From Ancylomarina sp. DW003 (lineage in GTDB: Bacteria; Bacteroidota; Bacteroidia; Bacteroidales; Marinifilaceae), in assembly GCF_029029505.1 (NCBI RefSeq), contig NZ_JAKJSD010000004.1, forward strand, positions 248,001 to 312,000: 64,000 nucleotides of DNA, given 5' to 3'. The position numbers and the translations under genes were made by a program. Positions 35,683 through 44,679 of this stretch are shown here, piece after piece. The notes under the pieces were generated by a model. The model was not told the DNA's origin. It was given only the letters and a program-made list of their open reading frames with translations, and ran no database searches. Every line of letters starts with the position of its first letter. The stretch's first letter is position 1.

Positions 35683-36156
35683 ATGAGTAGAAAAATTACA
35701 ATTGTAGCAGCATTATTGTTGATGATGAGCAGTCTTACTTTTGGACAAATCTTAACACCTTCTAAGTGGAAAGTTGAATTGTCGAAGCAAGAGATTAAAG
35801 TGGGGGATGTAATTGATGTTGTTTTTAAAGCAAAGATTGATAAGTCATGGCACCTATATTCAAATGATTTTGATCCGGAATTGGGACCAATCTTGATTAC
35901 GTTCGATTTTGAAGATCACGCATCTTATGAGCGTATTGGTAAAGTAAAACCTATTAATGCACACAAGCACTACGATAAAATTTGGGAAGGTGAAGTAAGC
36001 TATTTTGAGAATACAGCTGAAATGCGTCAGAAAATAAAGGTAAAGAGTTTGCCTTTAAAAGTGGAAGGTACTTTCGATTTTCAGTCTTGTTCCGATGTAA
36101 GTGGGCAATGTGTGATGGGAGACGATGAATTTGATTTGAACTACCCAAACAACTAA
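35683..36156 (+). CDS. Second secreted DsbD N-terminal-domain-like protein
   Basis: This 157-residue protein has a signal peptide (about 1-21) and one beta-sandwich domain like DsbD-N, with the WHLYSNDFDPELGPILITFDF pattern (about 50-70). It has two cysteines near the end in the context SCSDVSGQCVMGDDEF, a modified form of the family redox pair. Like the gene at 30915 it lacks the membrane and thioredoxin parts of DsbD. It is the last gene before a terminator and before the second sigma module, so it closes the redox set of locus A. Function inferred from fold only. Confidence 0.8.
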   Translation: MSRKITIVAALLLMMSSLTFGQILTPSKWKVELSKQEIKVGDVIDVVFKAKIDKSWHLYSNDFDPELGPILITFDFEDHASYERIGKVKPINAHKHYDKIWEGEVSYFENTAEMRQKIKVKSLPLKVEGTFDFQSCSDVSGQCVMGDDEFDLNYPNN

Positions 36157-36198
36157 AAATGTTATAGTTCGTATACGGACTTTGCATGTATTTATTAT

Positions 36199-36237
36199 GA
36201 AAGCCATTCCTTTTATTAGGGATGGCTTTTATTTTTG
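36199..36237 (+). terminator. Intrinsic terminator at the end of locus A
   Basis: AAAGCCATTCC pairs with GGGATGGCTTT over a loop of about eight, followed by TATTTTTG. Confidence 0.85.
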
Positions 36238-36424
36238 AGTCGTTCAATTTATGTTCGATATATTCAATCTTTATTTGTAAACATGAATTTGTTATCTATT
36301 TTCGATTTTTTCTGTTTGAGAAAAAAAACTTTTGTAAGCTTGGTCAAAAAAAATACCTTAGCCGTCAATTATATGAGAAATCTATTATTCTTATCTCACC
36401 AAAAAGCCTACTTTAAGGATCTAA

Positions 36425-36988
36425 TTGCAGCTTATATTGAATAAAAACGGCAAAATATCATTTGATAAATCTAATTTCAGATCGTATTTCGATCAGTACT
36501 TTAAGGCACTGGTTGGATTTGCTAATAAATTCTTGTCTGATATCGATATGAGTGAAGATTTAGTTCAAGAAGTTTTTGCTAAGCTTTGGGAAAAGCATGA
36601 TGAGTATGAAAACGAAACCACCCTTAAGGTTTATTTGTATCGCTCGGTTCGAAATAATTGTTTGAATCAACTCAAAAAACAAAAGGTACGTCAGGACTAC
36701 CAAACAGAATCCTTACCTCAACTGGATACCGAAGAATTCTTTCTCGATCAGGTTTTATCGGAAGAGGTATCACGCCTGCTTTATCGTTCTATATCTGAGT
36801 TACCTGAAAAACGACAGCAAATTGTTCGTTATTCACTGCAAGGTTTAAAAAATCAGGAAATTGCAGATATGATGGGATCTACCATCAATACGGTGAAGTC
36901 TCAGAAAATGTATGCTTATAAGGAATTGAGAGAGAAACTTGGCAAGCATGCCTTTTTAATAGCCCTTCTGTTGGATATTAATATCTAG
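36425..36988 (+). CDS. ECF RNA polymerase sigma factor (Bacteroidota FecI-like), locus B, TTG start
   Basis: The 187-residue frame has sigma region 2 (about 20-95, DMSEDLVQEVFAKLWEK) and region 4 (about 125-180, NQEIADMMGSTINTVKSQKMYAYKELREKL). An in-frame stop sits immediately before the TTG at 36425, and the next in-frame ATG lies in the middle of region 2, so a TTG (36425 or 36437) must start a functional protein unless the start is a rarer codon. A weak start could keep levels low. It lies ahead of a FecR, SusC and SusD, and should control that module. Confidence 0.87.
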   Translation: MQLILNKNGKISFDKSNFRSYFDQYFKALVGFANKFLSDIDMSEDLVQEVFAKLWEKHDEYENETTLKVYLYRSVRNNCLNQLKKQKVRQDYQTESLPQLDTEEFFLDQVLSEEVSRLLYRSISELPEKRQQIVRYSLQGLKNQEIADMMGSTINTVKSQKMYAYKELREKLGKHAFLIALLLDINI

Positions 36989-37159
36989 AAAGATCAATAT
37001 GTAAATATTATTTCACGTCATATTTTTCTACCCCAACTCTTTAGATTCTTATTTTTTTCCTGCTTTAGGAATCGATCACAATTATTTTTTTGAAAAAAAA
37101 GAGATTCCACTAACACCCTTTTTCTTCATAGCGGTCTCTTATATAAACGCGCGAAAAAA

Positions 37160-38326
37160 ATGAAGGAAATATTTCAAATAGCAAAACTGATATCTAAAGA
37201 GAAGTTTGGAGACTTGTCTGCAGAAGAAAGACGAGAATTAGATGTGTGGCTCACTAAGAATGGGAGAAATTCCTTGGCTTATAAGCAAGCCACAAGTCCT
37301 GATCTGATTAAAAATGAACACGAGCTTTTCGAGAAGTTGGATGTGGATAAGTCGTGGAAAAAGCTGACAAAGAAAGCGCCAAGTTTGCTTAATCGTAAAG
37401 TCATACGAATGAAAACTGTGTTAAGGTGGGTAGCTGCTCTACTATTGCCACTATTGGCTACAACTTATTTGGTGAACGATATATATTGGAATCCTGAAAC
37501 CGTAATTGTAGAAGCGGGAGGAGCGAAAGCCACCTTGCAATTGGCAAATGGGGAATTGATTTACTTGGAGGATTTTCAGAATAAGGAGATTAAATCGGGA
37601 AAGGAAAAGTTAGCTCTGAATTCTGACAATAAATTGGCTTATCATGAAGGTGAATCTCAATCAGAAGAGTTAAAATACAATACGATACATACACCAACCA
37701 AAGGAGAGTATTCGCTGGTTTTATCCGACGGAACCAAAGTTTGGTTGAATGCACAAACCCAACTGGAATATCCGGTGAAGTTTGGAAAAGGAAAACGAGA
37801 GGTTATTCTTAATGGTGAAGCTTATTTTGATGTGGCGCACGATACCACAAAAGCATTTATTGTACATATAGCCAATGGAGCAGATGTTGAAGTTTTAGGA
37901 ACTTCATTTAATGTGATGGCATATGAGGATGAGGCTGAAGTTCAAACGACACTGGTAGAAGGTAAAGTGAAATTTACGTATCAGGAAAATCAAGTCACTT
38001 TAACACCAGGTGAGCAGTCAGGTTTAAATCGTAAGACTAGTCATCTCGATGTGCGTGAGGTTAAGACTTATCAGTACTCAGCATGGAAAGAGGGGAAGTT
38101 TGTTTTCTCTCGTGAACCACTTTCATCAGTTTTCAGAAAAGTATCGAGATGGTATGGTGTTGAAGTTGTTTGTGAGGATGAGGTGATTCTAAACAGGAGA
38201 ATATCAGGGGTGATGAATAAGTATGAAAATGTCGGTGAGTTAATTGATTTGATTGAAGAAGTGTCACCATTGAAAATAGAGATAAATAAGGATAAGTTGT
38301 TGGTCTCTAAAAAAATGAACGAATAG
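37160..38326 (+). CDS. FecR-family anti-sigma factor, locus B
   Basis: This 388-residue protein has a cytosolic helical segment (1-85), one membrane span (about 86-105), a FecR periplasmic domain (about 170-280, LSDGTKVWLNAQTQLEYP) and a DUF4974-like C-terminus (about 305-380, FRKVSRWYGVEVVCEDE). It is the paired anti-sigma regulator for the locus B sigma factor and should contact the STN domain of the locus B SusC. A 171-base gap separates it from the sigma gene, as at locus A. Confidence 0.92.
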   Translation: MKEIFQIAKLISKEKFGDLSAEERRELDVWLTKNGRNSLAYKQATSPDLIKNEHELFEKLDVDKSWKKLTKKAPSLLNRKVIRMKTVLRWVAALLLPLLATTYLVNDIYWNPETVIVEAGGAKATLQLANGELIYLEDFQNKEIKSGKEKLALNSDNKLAYHEGESQSEELKYNTIHTPTKGEYSLVLSDGTKVWLNAQTQLEYPVKFGKGKREVILNGEAYFDVAHDTTKAFIVHIANGADVEVLGTSFNVMAYEDEAEVQTTLVEGKVKFTYQENQVTLTPGEQSGLNRKTSHLDVREVKTYQYSAWKEGKFVFSREPLSSVFRKVSRWYGVEVVCEDEVILNRRISGVMNKYENVGELIDLIEEVSPLKIEINKDKLLVSKKMNE

Positions 38327-38387
38327 ATAAAATATAAAAACATACAAGTTCTTCTATGCCTGAAAAGCTAAGGAGAGTGAAAAAGAA

Positions 38388-38435
38388 AACGAGGAACCTG
38401 GTCCGTTCCTCGTTAAAAAAGAGTCTTAAAGACTC
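38388..38435 (+). other. Paired hairpins in the fecR-susC gap, locus B
   Basis: Hairpin 1 (38388-38414): perfect 10-bp stem AACGAGGAAC/GTTCCTCGTT with a seven-base loop CTGGTCC. Hairpin 2 (38421-38435): GAGTC/GACTC with loop TTAAA. No plus-strand T-run follows, so simple termination is not supported. The placement matches the hairpin pair at locus A, but the sequences differ. Confidence 0.55.
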
Positions 38436-38478
38436 ATAGCTAAAAGTTAAACGAATTGTCTAACCTAAAAACAAATTT

Positions 38479-41400
38479 ATGAAAAATTTTTGTGTTTACG
38501 CCAGCCGTGGTATTGGAGATACCCGGTTGAGAAAAATACTATTGACTATGAAGCTATCTGTATTTTTATTTCTGCTGGGAATATTGAATGTACATGCTAA
38601 TGAGATATTTTCTCAAACAAGCATAAATATTCAACTGGAGAAAGCAAGTTTGGAAGAAATTCTTGAAGAAATTCAGGAGCAAACCGAATATGGTTTTATA
38701 TACGATTACGAGTATGTGAAAGAAATTGAGAGAGTTAATGTGGATTTTAATGATGCGAGTATGGATGCTGTCCTATACGAATTATTAAAATCAACTAACT
38801 TAGATTATCGTTTAGAAGACAAACTGATTGTTTTATTTCCCAGAGAAATTGTTAAACCATCAGTAAATGAGAAAACAGAAACAATAATACAACAAGAAAA
38901 AAAGTTACTGAAGGGTACTATTACCGATACCGATGGAAATACTTTACCTGGTGTATCAGTTGTTATAAAGGGGACAACCATTGGTGTTTCTACCGATATT
39001 AAAGGGGAATATAGCATTGAAATTGAAGGTAGAAATACAATATTGATTTTCTCTTTTGTAGGTATGTTACCACAGGAAATTGCCTATTCGGGACAGGAAA
39101 TAATTAATATTACGCTTCAGGAAGATACTGCAACTTTAAATGAGGTTGTGGTGACGGGCTACCAGACTATTTCGAAAGAACGTGCTACTGGTGCATTTGA
39201 AAAAGTTGGTGTCAAAGTTTTAGATGAAAAGGCAAGCTTTACAGTTTTAGATAAACTGGAAGGGCAAACTTCAGGAGTGTTATTTGATAAGTCAGGAAAT
39301 ATGACCATTCGAGGTACTTCTACTATGCACGCCAATAATACACCTCTGGTTGTTGTTGATGGATTCCCGATTGAAGGACAAGTCGAAACTTTAAATCCTG
39401 ATGATATTGAAAGCATTACAGTATTGAAAGATGCAGCTGCGGCATCTATTTGGGGAGCAAGAGCTGCTAATGGTGTTGTAGTTATTGTATCAAAAAAGAA
39501 TGCGAAACAAGGTAAGCCTCGTGTGGAATTTGCTACAAGCTTGTCTATTACTGGAGAACCGGATTTGGATGATCAACCTGTTGCTTCTACTTCGTCATTT
39601 CTGGAATTGGAGAAGTTTTTAGCTGATAATGGTTGGCAAACAATACCTACAGGTGCTAACCAATATCCTATTACTCAAGGTATGGCTGCATACTTGAGGT
39701 TAAATGACGGACAAATTTCAGAAGCTGAAGCTAATCAGATTCTTAATGGTTATAGGAATGTAGATGTACGTGATGAATTTGCTGATTTGTTTTTAAGAAA
39801 ACAAATTCGCCAACATTATAACCTTTCCATTAGTGGAGCTGGGGAGAGAAATAATTATTATATGTCATTGAGTTATGATGATAATGATACTTTTTCGAAA
39901 GGAACTGATAATGATCGTTTAATTGCCAATATGAGAATTAGTTCTGAATTAACAGATCGTATTAGCGTGAACGCAGGCGTATCAACAACACTAAGAAATA
40001 ACGATTCAAATGGTATTTCTCTGGGTAGTTTATCAGGTGTACCACAATATCAAACGATTTTGGGTGCCGATGGAAATTATATTCCGCAACCACAATCATA
40101 TTACCAACCAACAAAGGAGGCTTTAGTGGCTCAGGGGTATCCGTATAACTGGGATTACAATTTGTACCAAGAGTATGAAAACAAGGATAATTCAAGAAAG
40201 AATACCGATTTAAGAATGAACATTGGTGTTAATGTTAAGCTACTTAAAGGACTTGATTTTGAGGGTCGTTACCAGTATGAGTGGGGAAATGAAGAAGGTG
40301 AAAATCTTTATAATGAGAACACCTATTATGTAAGAAGTACTGTAAATAGATACACACATATTGATGATGATGGGAACATTGTTACAAACTTTCCTAAGGG
40401 CCATATTTTTGCAGAATCTTTTGAAAAGTATAAATCTTATACGACCAGAGGGCAATTGAGCTTTAATCGTGGTTATGATGAAGGCAAGCATCAGATTAAT
40501 GCCATAGCTGGTATGGAAGTGAGAAAAACAACTAGTGAGTCTTCGTCTTATCGTAAATATGGTTATGACCCTCAAAGTTTACAATTTGTGAGTGTTAATC
40601 ATAACGAGCAATATCCAATGGCTATTAGTGGCAGTAAAGGAAGAATTTCTGATCCAACAAAATATACTCATAATGAGGACAGATTTATATCTTATTATGG
40701 TAATGCGGCCTACACCTATAACGATAAATATACGCTTACGGCCAGTGCCCGTTTGGATGATTCAAATTTGTTTGGTGCTGACTCTAAGTATCGTAATGTT
40801 CCACTTTGGTCAACAGGTATTAATTGGCAATTGCATAAGGAAGATTTTATGACTTCGGACTTGATTAACCGCTTAACCTTAAGAATGACTTACGGAACTA
40901 ATGGTAACGTATCAAAAACAACAAGTCCGTACCTTATTGCTCAAGTAACAAAAGATTATCGTGATCAGCATCAATATGCTTATGTTAAAAATCCTAAAAA
41001 TCCAAGTTTGCGATGGGAAAAAACGGCTGTAGTTAATTTTGGAGTTGATTATGCTTTATGGAAAAATAGAGTTTCTGGATCTCTTGAGTATTATTCAAAA
41101 AAGAGTACAGATCTATTAGGGAATGTTTCCTTGAATTCAACTTATGGTTTTTCTAGTGCCTTAATGAATTTCGCTGAGATGTCGAATAAGGGTATTGACG
41201 CTTCTGTTAATGTGAAAATTGTTGATAAAAAGGTTAAATGGAATACAACTCTAAACTTTTCTTACAATAAAAATAGAGTAGAGAAAGTCGAAATGCCAGA
41301 CGAAACTGTTTCAAGTTATATGAGCGCTACGGCTAGAGTTGGAAAGCCTCTAAACTATATGTATAGTTACAAGTGGGCAGGACTTTCAAACGAAGGTTTG

Positions 41401-41997
41401 CCTCAGATATTCAATGAAAATGGAGAAGTTATCGATCATGAAACGCAATTGGAAGATTATAAGGCACTTAAGTATGAAGGAACAACGACACCAAAGTACT
41501 ATGGTAGTTTGAATAATGTTGTGACATATAAAGGTTTCAGATTAAGTGTGTTGATGACATATAAAATGGGTTATAAGTTTAGGATACCAACAATTAGCTA
41601 CAGTTCTTTGAATTCGTCGTTAAATCGTAATTGGGTACACGAAGATTACGATAAGCGTTGGCAAAAAGCTGGAGATGAAGCGTATACAGATGTACCTGTT
41701 TTGCCCGCAAACTTCAGTAATATAGGACGATATTTTGGAAGTTATAGTAGCAATTCGAGTCATTTAGTTGAGAGTGCATCTCATATTCGTTTTAGAGAGG
41801 TTATTTTATCTTATAATTTACCTAAGGAGTGGCTCAAATCTGTAGGAATTAAAGGTTTAACGATTGGTACTCAGGCTAGAAACTTGGGGGTTATCACATT
41901 TAACGATTCTGGTATTGATCCTGAGAATATACCTAGCTTAGGCGGTTATGGTACTCCAAAGCCTGAATACACATTTAGTCTGAAAGCGACATTTTAA
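38479..41997 (+). CDS. SusC/RagA-family TonB-linked outer-membrane transporter with STN domain, locus B
   Basis: The 1172-residue protein has a long n-region and signal (about 1-45), STN domain (about 45-115, EKASLEEILEEIQEQTEYGF), carboxypeptidase-like domain (about 140-205), plug (about 220-340, EVVVTGYQTISKERATGAF) and beta-barrel ending FSLKATF. It shares the VVVTGYQTISxERATGAFxK segment with the locus A SusC, so the two loci are related by duplication or common descent. It works with the SusD 59 bases downstream; a hairpin lies in that gap. Substrate unknown; the following TlpA and thioredoxin genes suggest redox cargo. Confidence 0.94.
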   Translation: MKNFCVYASRGIGDTRLRKILLTMKLSVFLFLLGILNVHANEIFSQTSINIQLEKASLEEILEEIQEQTEYGFIYDYEYVKEIERVNVDFNDASMDAVLYELLKSTNLDYRLEDKLIVLFPREIVKPSVNEKTETIIQQEKKLLKGTITDTDGNTLPGVSVVIKGTTIGVSTDIKGEYSIEIEGRNTILIFSFVGMLPQEIAYSGQEIINITLQEDTATLNEVVVTGYQTISKERATGAFEKVGVKVLDEKASFTVLDKLEGQTSGVLFDKSGNMTIRGTSTMHANNTPLVVVDGFPIEGQVETLNPDDIESITVLKDAAAASIWGARAANGVVVIVSKKNAKQGKPRVEFATSLSITGEPDLDDQPVASTSSFLELEKFLADNGWQTIPTGANQYPITQGMAAYLRLNDGQISEAEANQILNGYRNVDVRDEFADLFLRKQIRQHYNLSISGAGERNNYYMSLSYDDNDTFSKGTDNDRLIANMRISSELTDRISVNAGVSTTLRNNDSNGISLGSLSGVPQYQTILGADGNYIPQPQSYYQPTKEALVAQGYPYNWDYNLYQEYENKDNSRKNTDLRMNIGVNVKLLKGLDFEGRYQYEWGNEEGENLYNENTYYVRSTVNRYTHIDDDGNIVTNFPKGHIFAESFEKYKSYTTRGQLSFNRGYDEGKHQINAIAGMEVRKTTSESSSYRKYGYDPQSLQFVSVNHNEQYPMAISGSKGRISDPTKYTHNEDRFISYYGNAAYTYNDKYTLTASARLDDSNLFGADSKYRNVPLWSTGINWQLHKEDFMTSDLINRLTLRMTYGTNGNVSKTTSPYLIAQVTKDYRDQHQYAYVKNPKNPSLRWEKTAVVNFGVDYALWKNRVSGSLEYYSKKSTDLLGNVSLNSTYGFSSALMNFAEMSNKGIDASVNVKIVDKKVKWNTTLNFSYNKNRVEKVEMPDETVSSYMSATARVGKPLNYMYSYKWAGLSNEGLPQIFNENGEVIDHETQLEDYKALKYEGTTTPKYYGSLNNVVTYKGFRLSVLMTYKMGYKFRIPTISYSSLNSSLNRNWVHEDYDKRWQKAGDEAYTDVPVLPANFSNIGRYFGSYSSNSSHLVESASHIRFREVILSYNLPKEWLKSVGIKGLTIGTQARNLGVITFNDSGIDPENIPSLGGYGTPKPEYTFSLKATF

Positions 41998-42008
41998 TTG
42001 ATAAATCA

Positions 42009-42042
42009 ATGGAGTAAGAGGCAGTTTAGAGCCTCTTCCATT
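42009..42042 (+). other. Intercistronic hairpin between susC and susD, locus B
   Basis: AAGAGGC and GCCTCTT form a 7-bp stem extended by ATGGA/TCCAT with a small bulge. No T-run follows. Such a structure can protect the susC mRNA end or lower the susC to susD ratio; locus A has no equivalent, since its gap is only 17 bases. Confidence 0.5.
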
Positions 42043-42056
42043 TAAAAATATTTCAA

Positions 42057-43436
42057 ATGAAAAATTTACTTTATTTATTCATTTTAGCCTTATTAGCCAC
42101 TTCTTGTGATGGTGATGAATGGCTGGATATTAAGCCGAAAGGAAAGATTATACCCAATAAAGTGGAAGATTACCGCCTTTTATTGGATCAAACACAAAGC
42201 AGCAGTAAATCTAAAGCGATATTATCAACCACAGGTGGTGATTTATTTCTTAGCGATGATGTGGTAATAGGTGAGCATGTTTTTGAATCTAGTTATGGTG
42301 AAAGTGTTCGCAATATTTACACTTTCGCAGAACATACGTATCTGGAGACAGAAGAAGATGCTGATTGGCAAACCGCATACAATCAAATTTATGTAACAAA
42401 TGTTGTCATTGAAGAGGTTTTAGCAACTAGTGGTAATCAAAGTGAAAAAGAGAAACTATATGCCGAGGCTAAAGTGCATAGAGCTTATGCCTATTTAAAT
42501 TTGGTTAATCTTTACGGCAAACATTACAATGCTACGACGGCTGACACAGACCTTGGCGTGCCTATGCGACTGGACGGTGCAATTGAAGGAAGTTTGCAAA
42601 GAGCGACGGTACAAGATGTTTATGATCTTATACTGTCTGATTTAGATGAAATTTATGACTTCTTACCGGAAGTTTCTGAATTTTCTTTTCGACCATCAAA
42701 AGCAGCAGTAAATGCATTGCTGGCTAGGACTTATTTGTTAATTGGTGATTTTGAGAAAGCATTGATAAATGCTGATAAGAGTTTATCAATGAATAACTTT
42801 TTATACAATTATAATGAGTTTGGAAAAAATGCATGGTATGCAACTCTTTTGGATATGCCGAAAGTTTATGAGAATAAAGAACAAATTTTATTGAAACAGC
42901 CTCAAAATACGTATCAATTGATTTATCCAAGTGTTGCACTTTCTAATTTGTACGATAAGGCTAATGACTGGCGCTACGACGGGATGATGTATGCAGAATG
43001 GTTTCCTCCGTATTCGAATTATATGTTTTTACAGGAATATATGGTTGGCCGGTCAAGTGGACTATCTGTGCCCGAAATGTTGTTGATTAGAGCTGAGTGT
43101 CAAGCAAGGACTGGTGCTGCAGGTTTGGCTATGGATGATATAAATACTATCCGTCAAAATAGAATAAAGACAGCTGCTTATATTCCGTTAACAGCTGCAA
43201 ATGCAAATGAAGCATTACAGTTGGTTAAAGAGGAGAGGCGAAGAGAATTAGCTTTTTTAGGTTCGCGATGGTTTGATATCAAACGATACAATACCTACGA
43301 TAATGCAAACATTTCTATTGATCACAGTGTGAATGGAGAAAGTCATGTTTTAGCTCCGGATGATAAGCGTTGGGCTTTACCTATTGCGCGAAAGTACATT
43401 CTTAAGAATCCTGAAATAGAACAAAACCCTCGTTAA
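42057..43436 (+). CDS. SusD/RagB-family outer-membrane lipoprotein, locus B
   Basis: The 459-residue protein has a lipoprotein signal (LLATSC, Cys17, then DGDEWLDIKP) and the SusD helical fold, with KVHRAYAYLNLVNLYGKHYN at about residues 140-159 and EERRRELAFLGSRWFDIKRY at about 394-413. It should bind substrate at the cell surface with the locus B SusC. It is slightly shorter than the locus A SusD (502). A strong hairpin follows, ahead of a TlpA gene. Confidence 0.94.
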   Translation: MKNLLYLFILALLATSCDGDEWLDIKPKGKIIPNKVEDYRLLLDQTQSSSKSKAILSTTGGDLFLSDDVVIGEHVFESSYGESVRNIYTFAEHTYLETEEDADWQTAYNQIYVTNVVIEEVLATSGNQSEKEKLYAEAKVHRAYAYLNLVNLYGKHYNATTADTDLGVPMRLDGAIEGSLQRATVQDVYDLILSDLDEIYDFLPEVSEFSFRPSKAAVNALLARTYLLIGDFEKALINADKSLSMNNFLYNYNEFGKNAWYATLLDMPKVYENKEQILLKQPQNTYQLIYPSVALSNLYDKANDWRYDGMMYAEWFPPYSNYMFLQEYMVGRSSGLSVPEMLLIRAECQARTGAAGLAMDDINTIRQNRIKTAAYIPLTAANANEALQLVKEERRRELAFLGSRWFDIKRYNTYDNANISIDHSVNGESHVLAPDDKRWALPIARKYILKNPEIEQNPR

Positions 43437-43463
43437 GGATACTATTTGTTTATCTATAAAAAA

Positions 43464-43489
43464 TAGCCCCGGATTTATTTCTGGGGCTA
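43464..43489 (+). terminator. Probable terminator or attenuator after susD, locus B
   Basis: TAGCCCCGGA pairs with TCTGGGGCTA (one wobble near the loop). The stem is strong, but the following T content is low, so read-through to the TlpA gene is possible. Confidence 0.55.
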
Positions 43490-43576
43490 CTAAGCTATTT
43501 GTCATGTTTCAAATCCATGGAACATTTTTGATTCTGGATTGTATTATCATTTTTATTAACACAAATTAATTTCGAG

Positions 43577-44623
43577 ATGGATTTATCTAAAGTATTTGCC
43601 CTGTTGGCAATAGCTACGCTATTCTCATGTGGTAAAGTGAATAACAAGTGTATTGTTAAAGGCCAACTTTCCGGAGGTGATGGAGATGTTGTTATATACC
43701 CATATCAAGAAGTTAAATCGAAAGCAGAAGCAGATCGTTTAAGTTATAAGGCAAAAATAGTTGATGGAAAATTTGAGCTTGAGTTAGATTCTGAAAAGGC
43801 CTTTAGAACCATGAATATAAGAATGGGGAAGATTTTAAAACAATACAGTATTTTTTCAGAACCTGGTATTTTAAATATTAGTGAGAAAGAAGGGAAGCTA
43901 ATTGGAAAAGGTTCTGTACTTAATGATGAATATCACCAATTGCTAATTAAGCTAAATTATGAAGCTTACGATAAGTTGAAGTATAATAAAAGACCTAATA
44001 TAAAAGAGAAAGAAATAATTGAGAATTACGATCTTAAACTATGGGAGTTAAGCAAAGAGTATCCTAAAAGTCTTCCTTTAACTAGACTGTTCTATCAAAA
44101 GTATTGGAGTGCTGATGCGGCTATTTTAAATGAAATTATACATGTCTTTTCAAAGGATATACGTCAATCTTATTACTTGAAAAAAATGGTAATTCGTAGA
44201 GATAATCTGGAAAGGGTTGCCATTGGTAAGCAAGCACCTATATTTTCTTTAAAATCACTGGATGGAAAAGAAATTGCCTTAGATATGTATAAAGGAAAAT
44301 ATCTTTTGGTAGACTTTTGGGCATCTTGGTGTGGACCATGCAGGGCTGAGATACCTAATCTGAAAGAAATCTACAATGATTATAAATCCAAAGGTTTAGA
44401 AATTTTAAGTGTAAGCACTGATGCTGATGAAAAAGCATGGCTCAAAGCTGTTGCTAAAGAGCAAATGCCATGGACTCAGGTACGTGATACTAAATCGATA
44501 AGTGACTCCTATAACATTACTGCTATCCCGGCTATTTTCCTGATTGATCCCAGTGGGAAAATTATAGATAAAGGTCTACATGGGCAGAATTTACGAAATA
44601 AAATTGAGGAGACTTTAAAGTAG
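43577..44623 (+). CDS. TlpA-family thiol-disulfide oxidoreductase lipoprotein
   Basis: This 348-residue protein has a lipobox (TLFSC, Cys18), a DUF4369-type N-terminal beta domain (about 25-120) and a C-terminal TlpA-like thioredoxin domain (about 210-348) with active site WCGPC (C252, C255) and cis-Pro in TAIPAIFLID. It is tethered in the periplasm and probably reduces disulfides of a partner. It belongs to the locus B cargo and is followed 56 bases later by a soluble thioredoxin-fold protein. Confidence 0.9.
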   Translation: MDLSKVFALLAIATLFSCGKVNNKCIVKGQLSGGDGDVVIYPYQEVKSKAEADRLSYKAKIVDGKFELELDSEKAFRTMNIRMGKILKQYSIFSEPGILNISEKEGKLIGKGSVLNDEYHQLLIKLNYEAYDKLKYNKRPNIKEKEIIENYDLKLWELSKEYPKSLPLTRLFYQKYWSADAAILNEIIHVFSKDIRQSYYLKKMVIRRDNLERVAIGKQAPIFSLKSLDGKEIALDMYKGKYLLVDFWASWCGPCRAEIPNLKEIYNDYKSKGLEILSVSTDADEKAWLKAVAKEQMPWTQVRDTKSISDSYNITAIPAIFLIDPSGKIIDKGLHGQNLRNKIEETLK

Positions 44624-44679
44624 AAAATTGATGTGATAGAGCATATCTAATTTTCATATAATCATTAAAAAAGATAAAA

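Noticed and set aside
36222-36444. Two short plus-strand frames before the locus B sigma gene
   Set aside because: AT-rich translations with no conserved pattern; they overlap each other and the sigma start.
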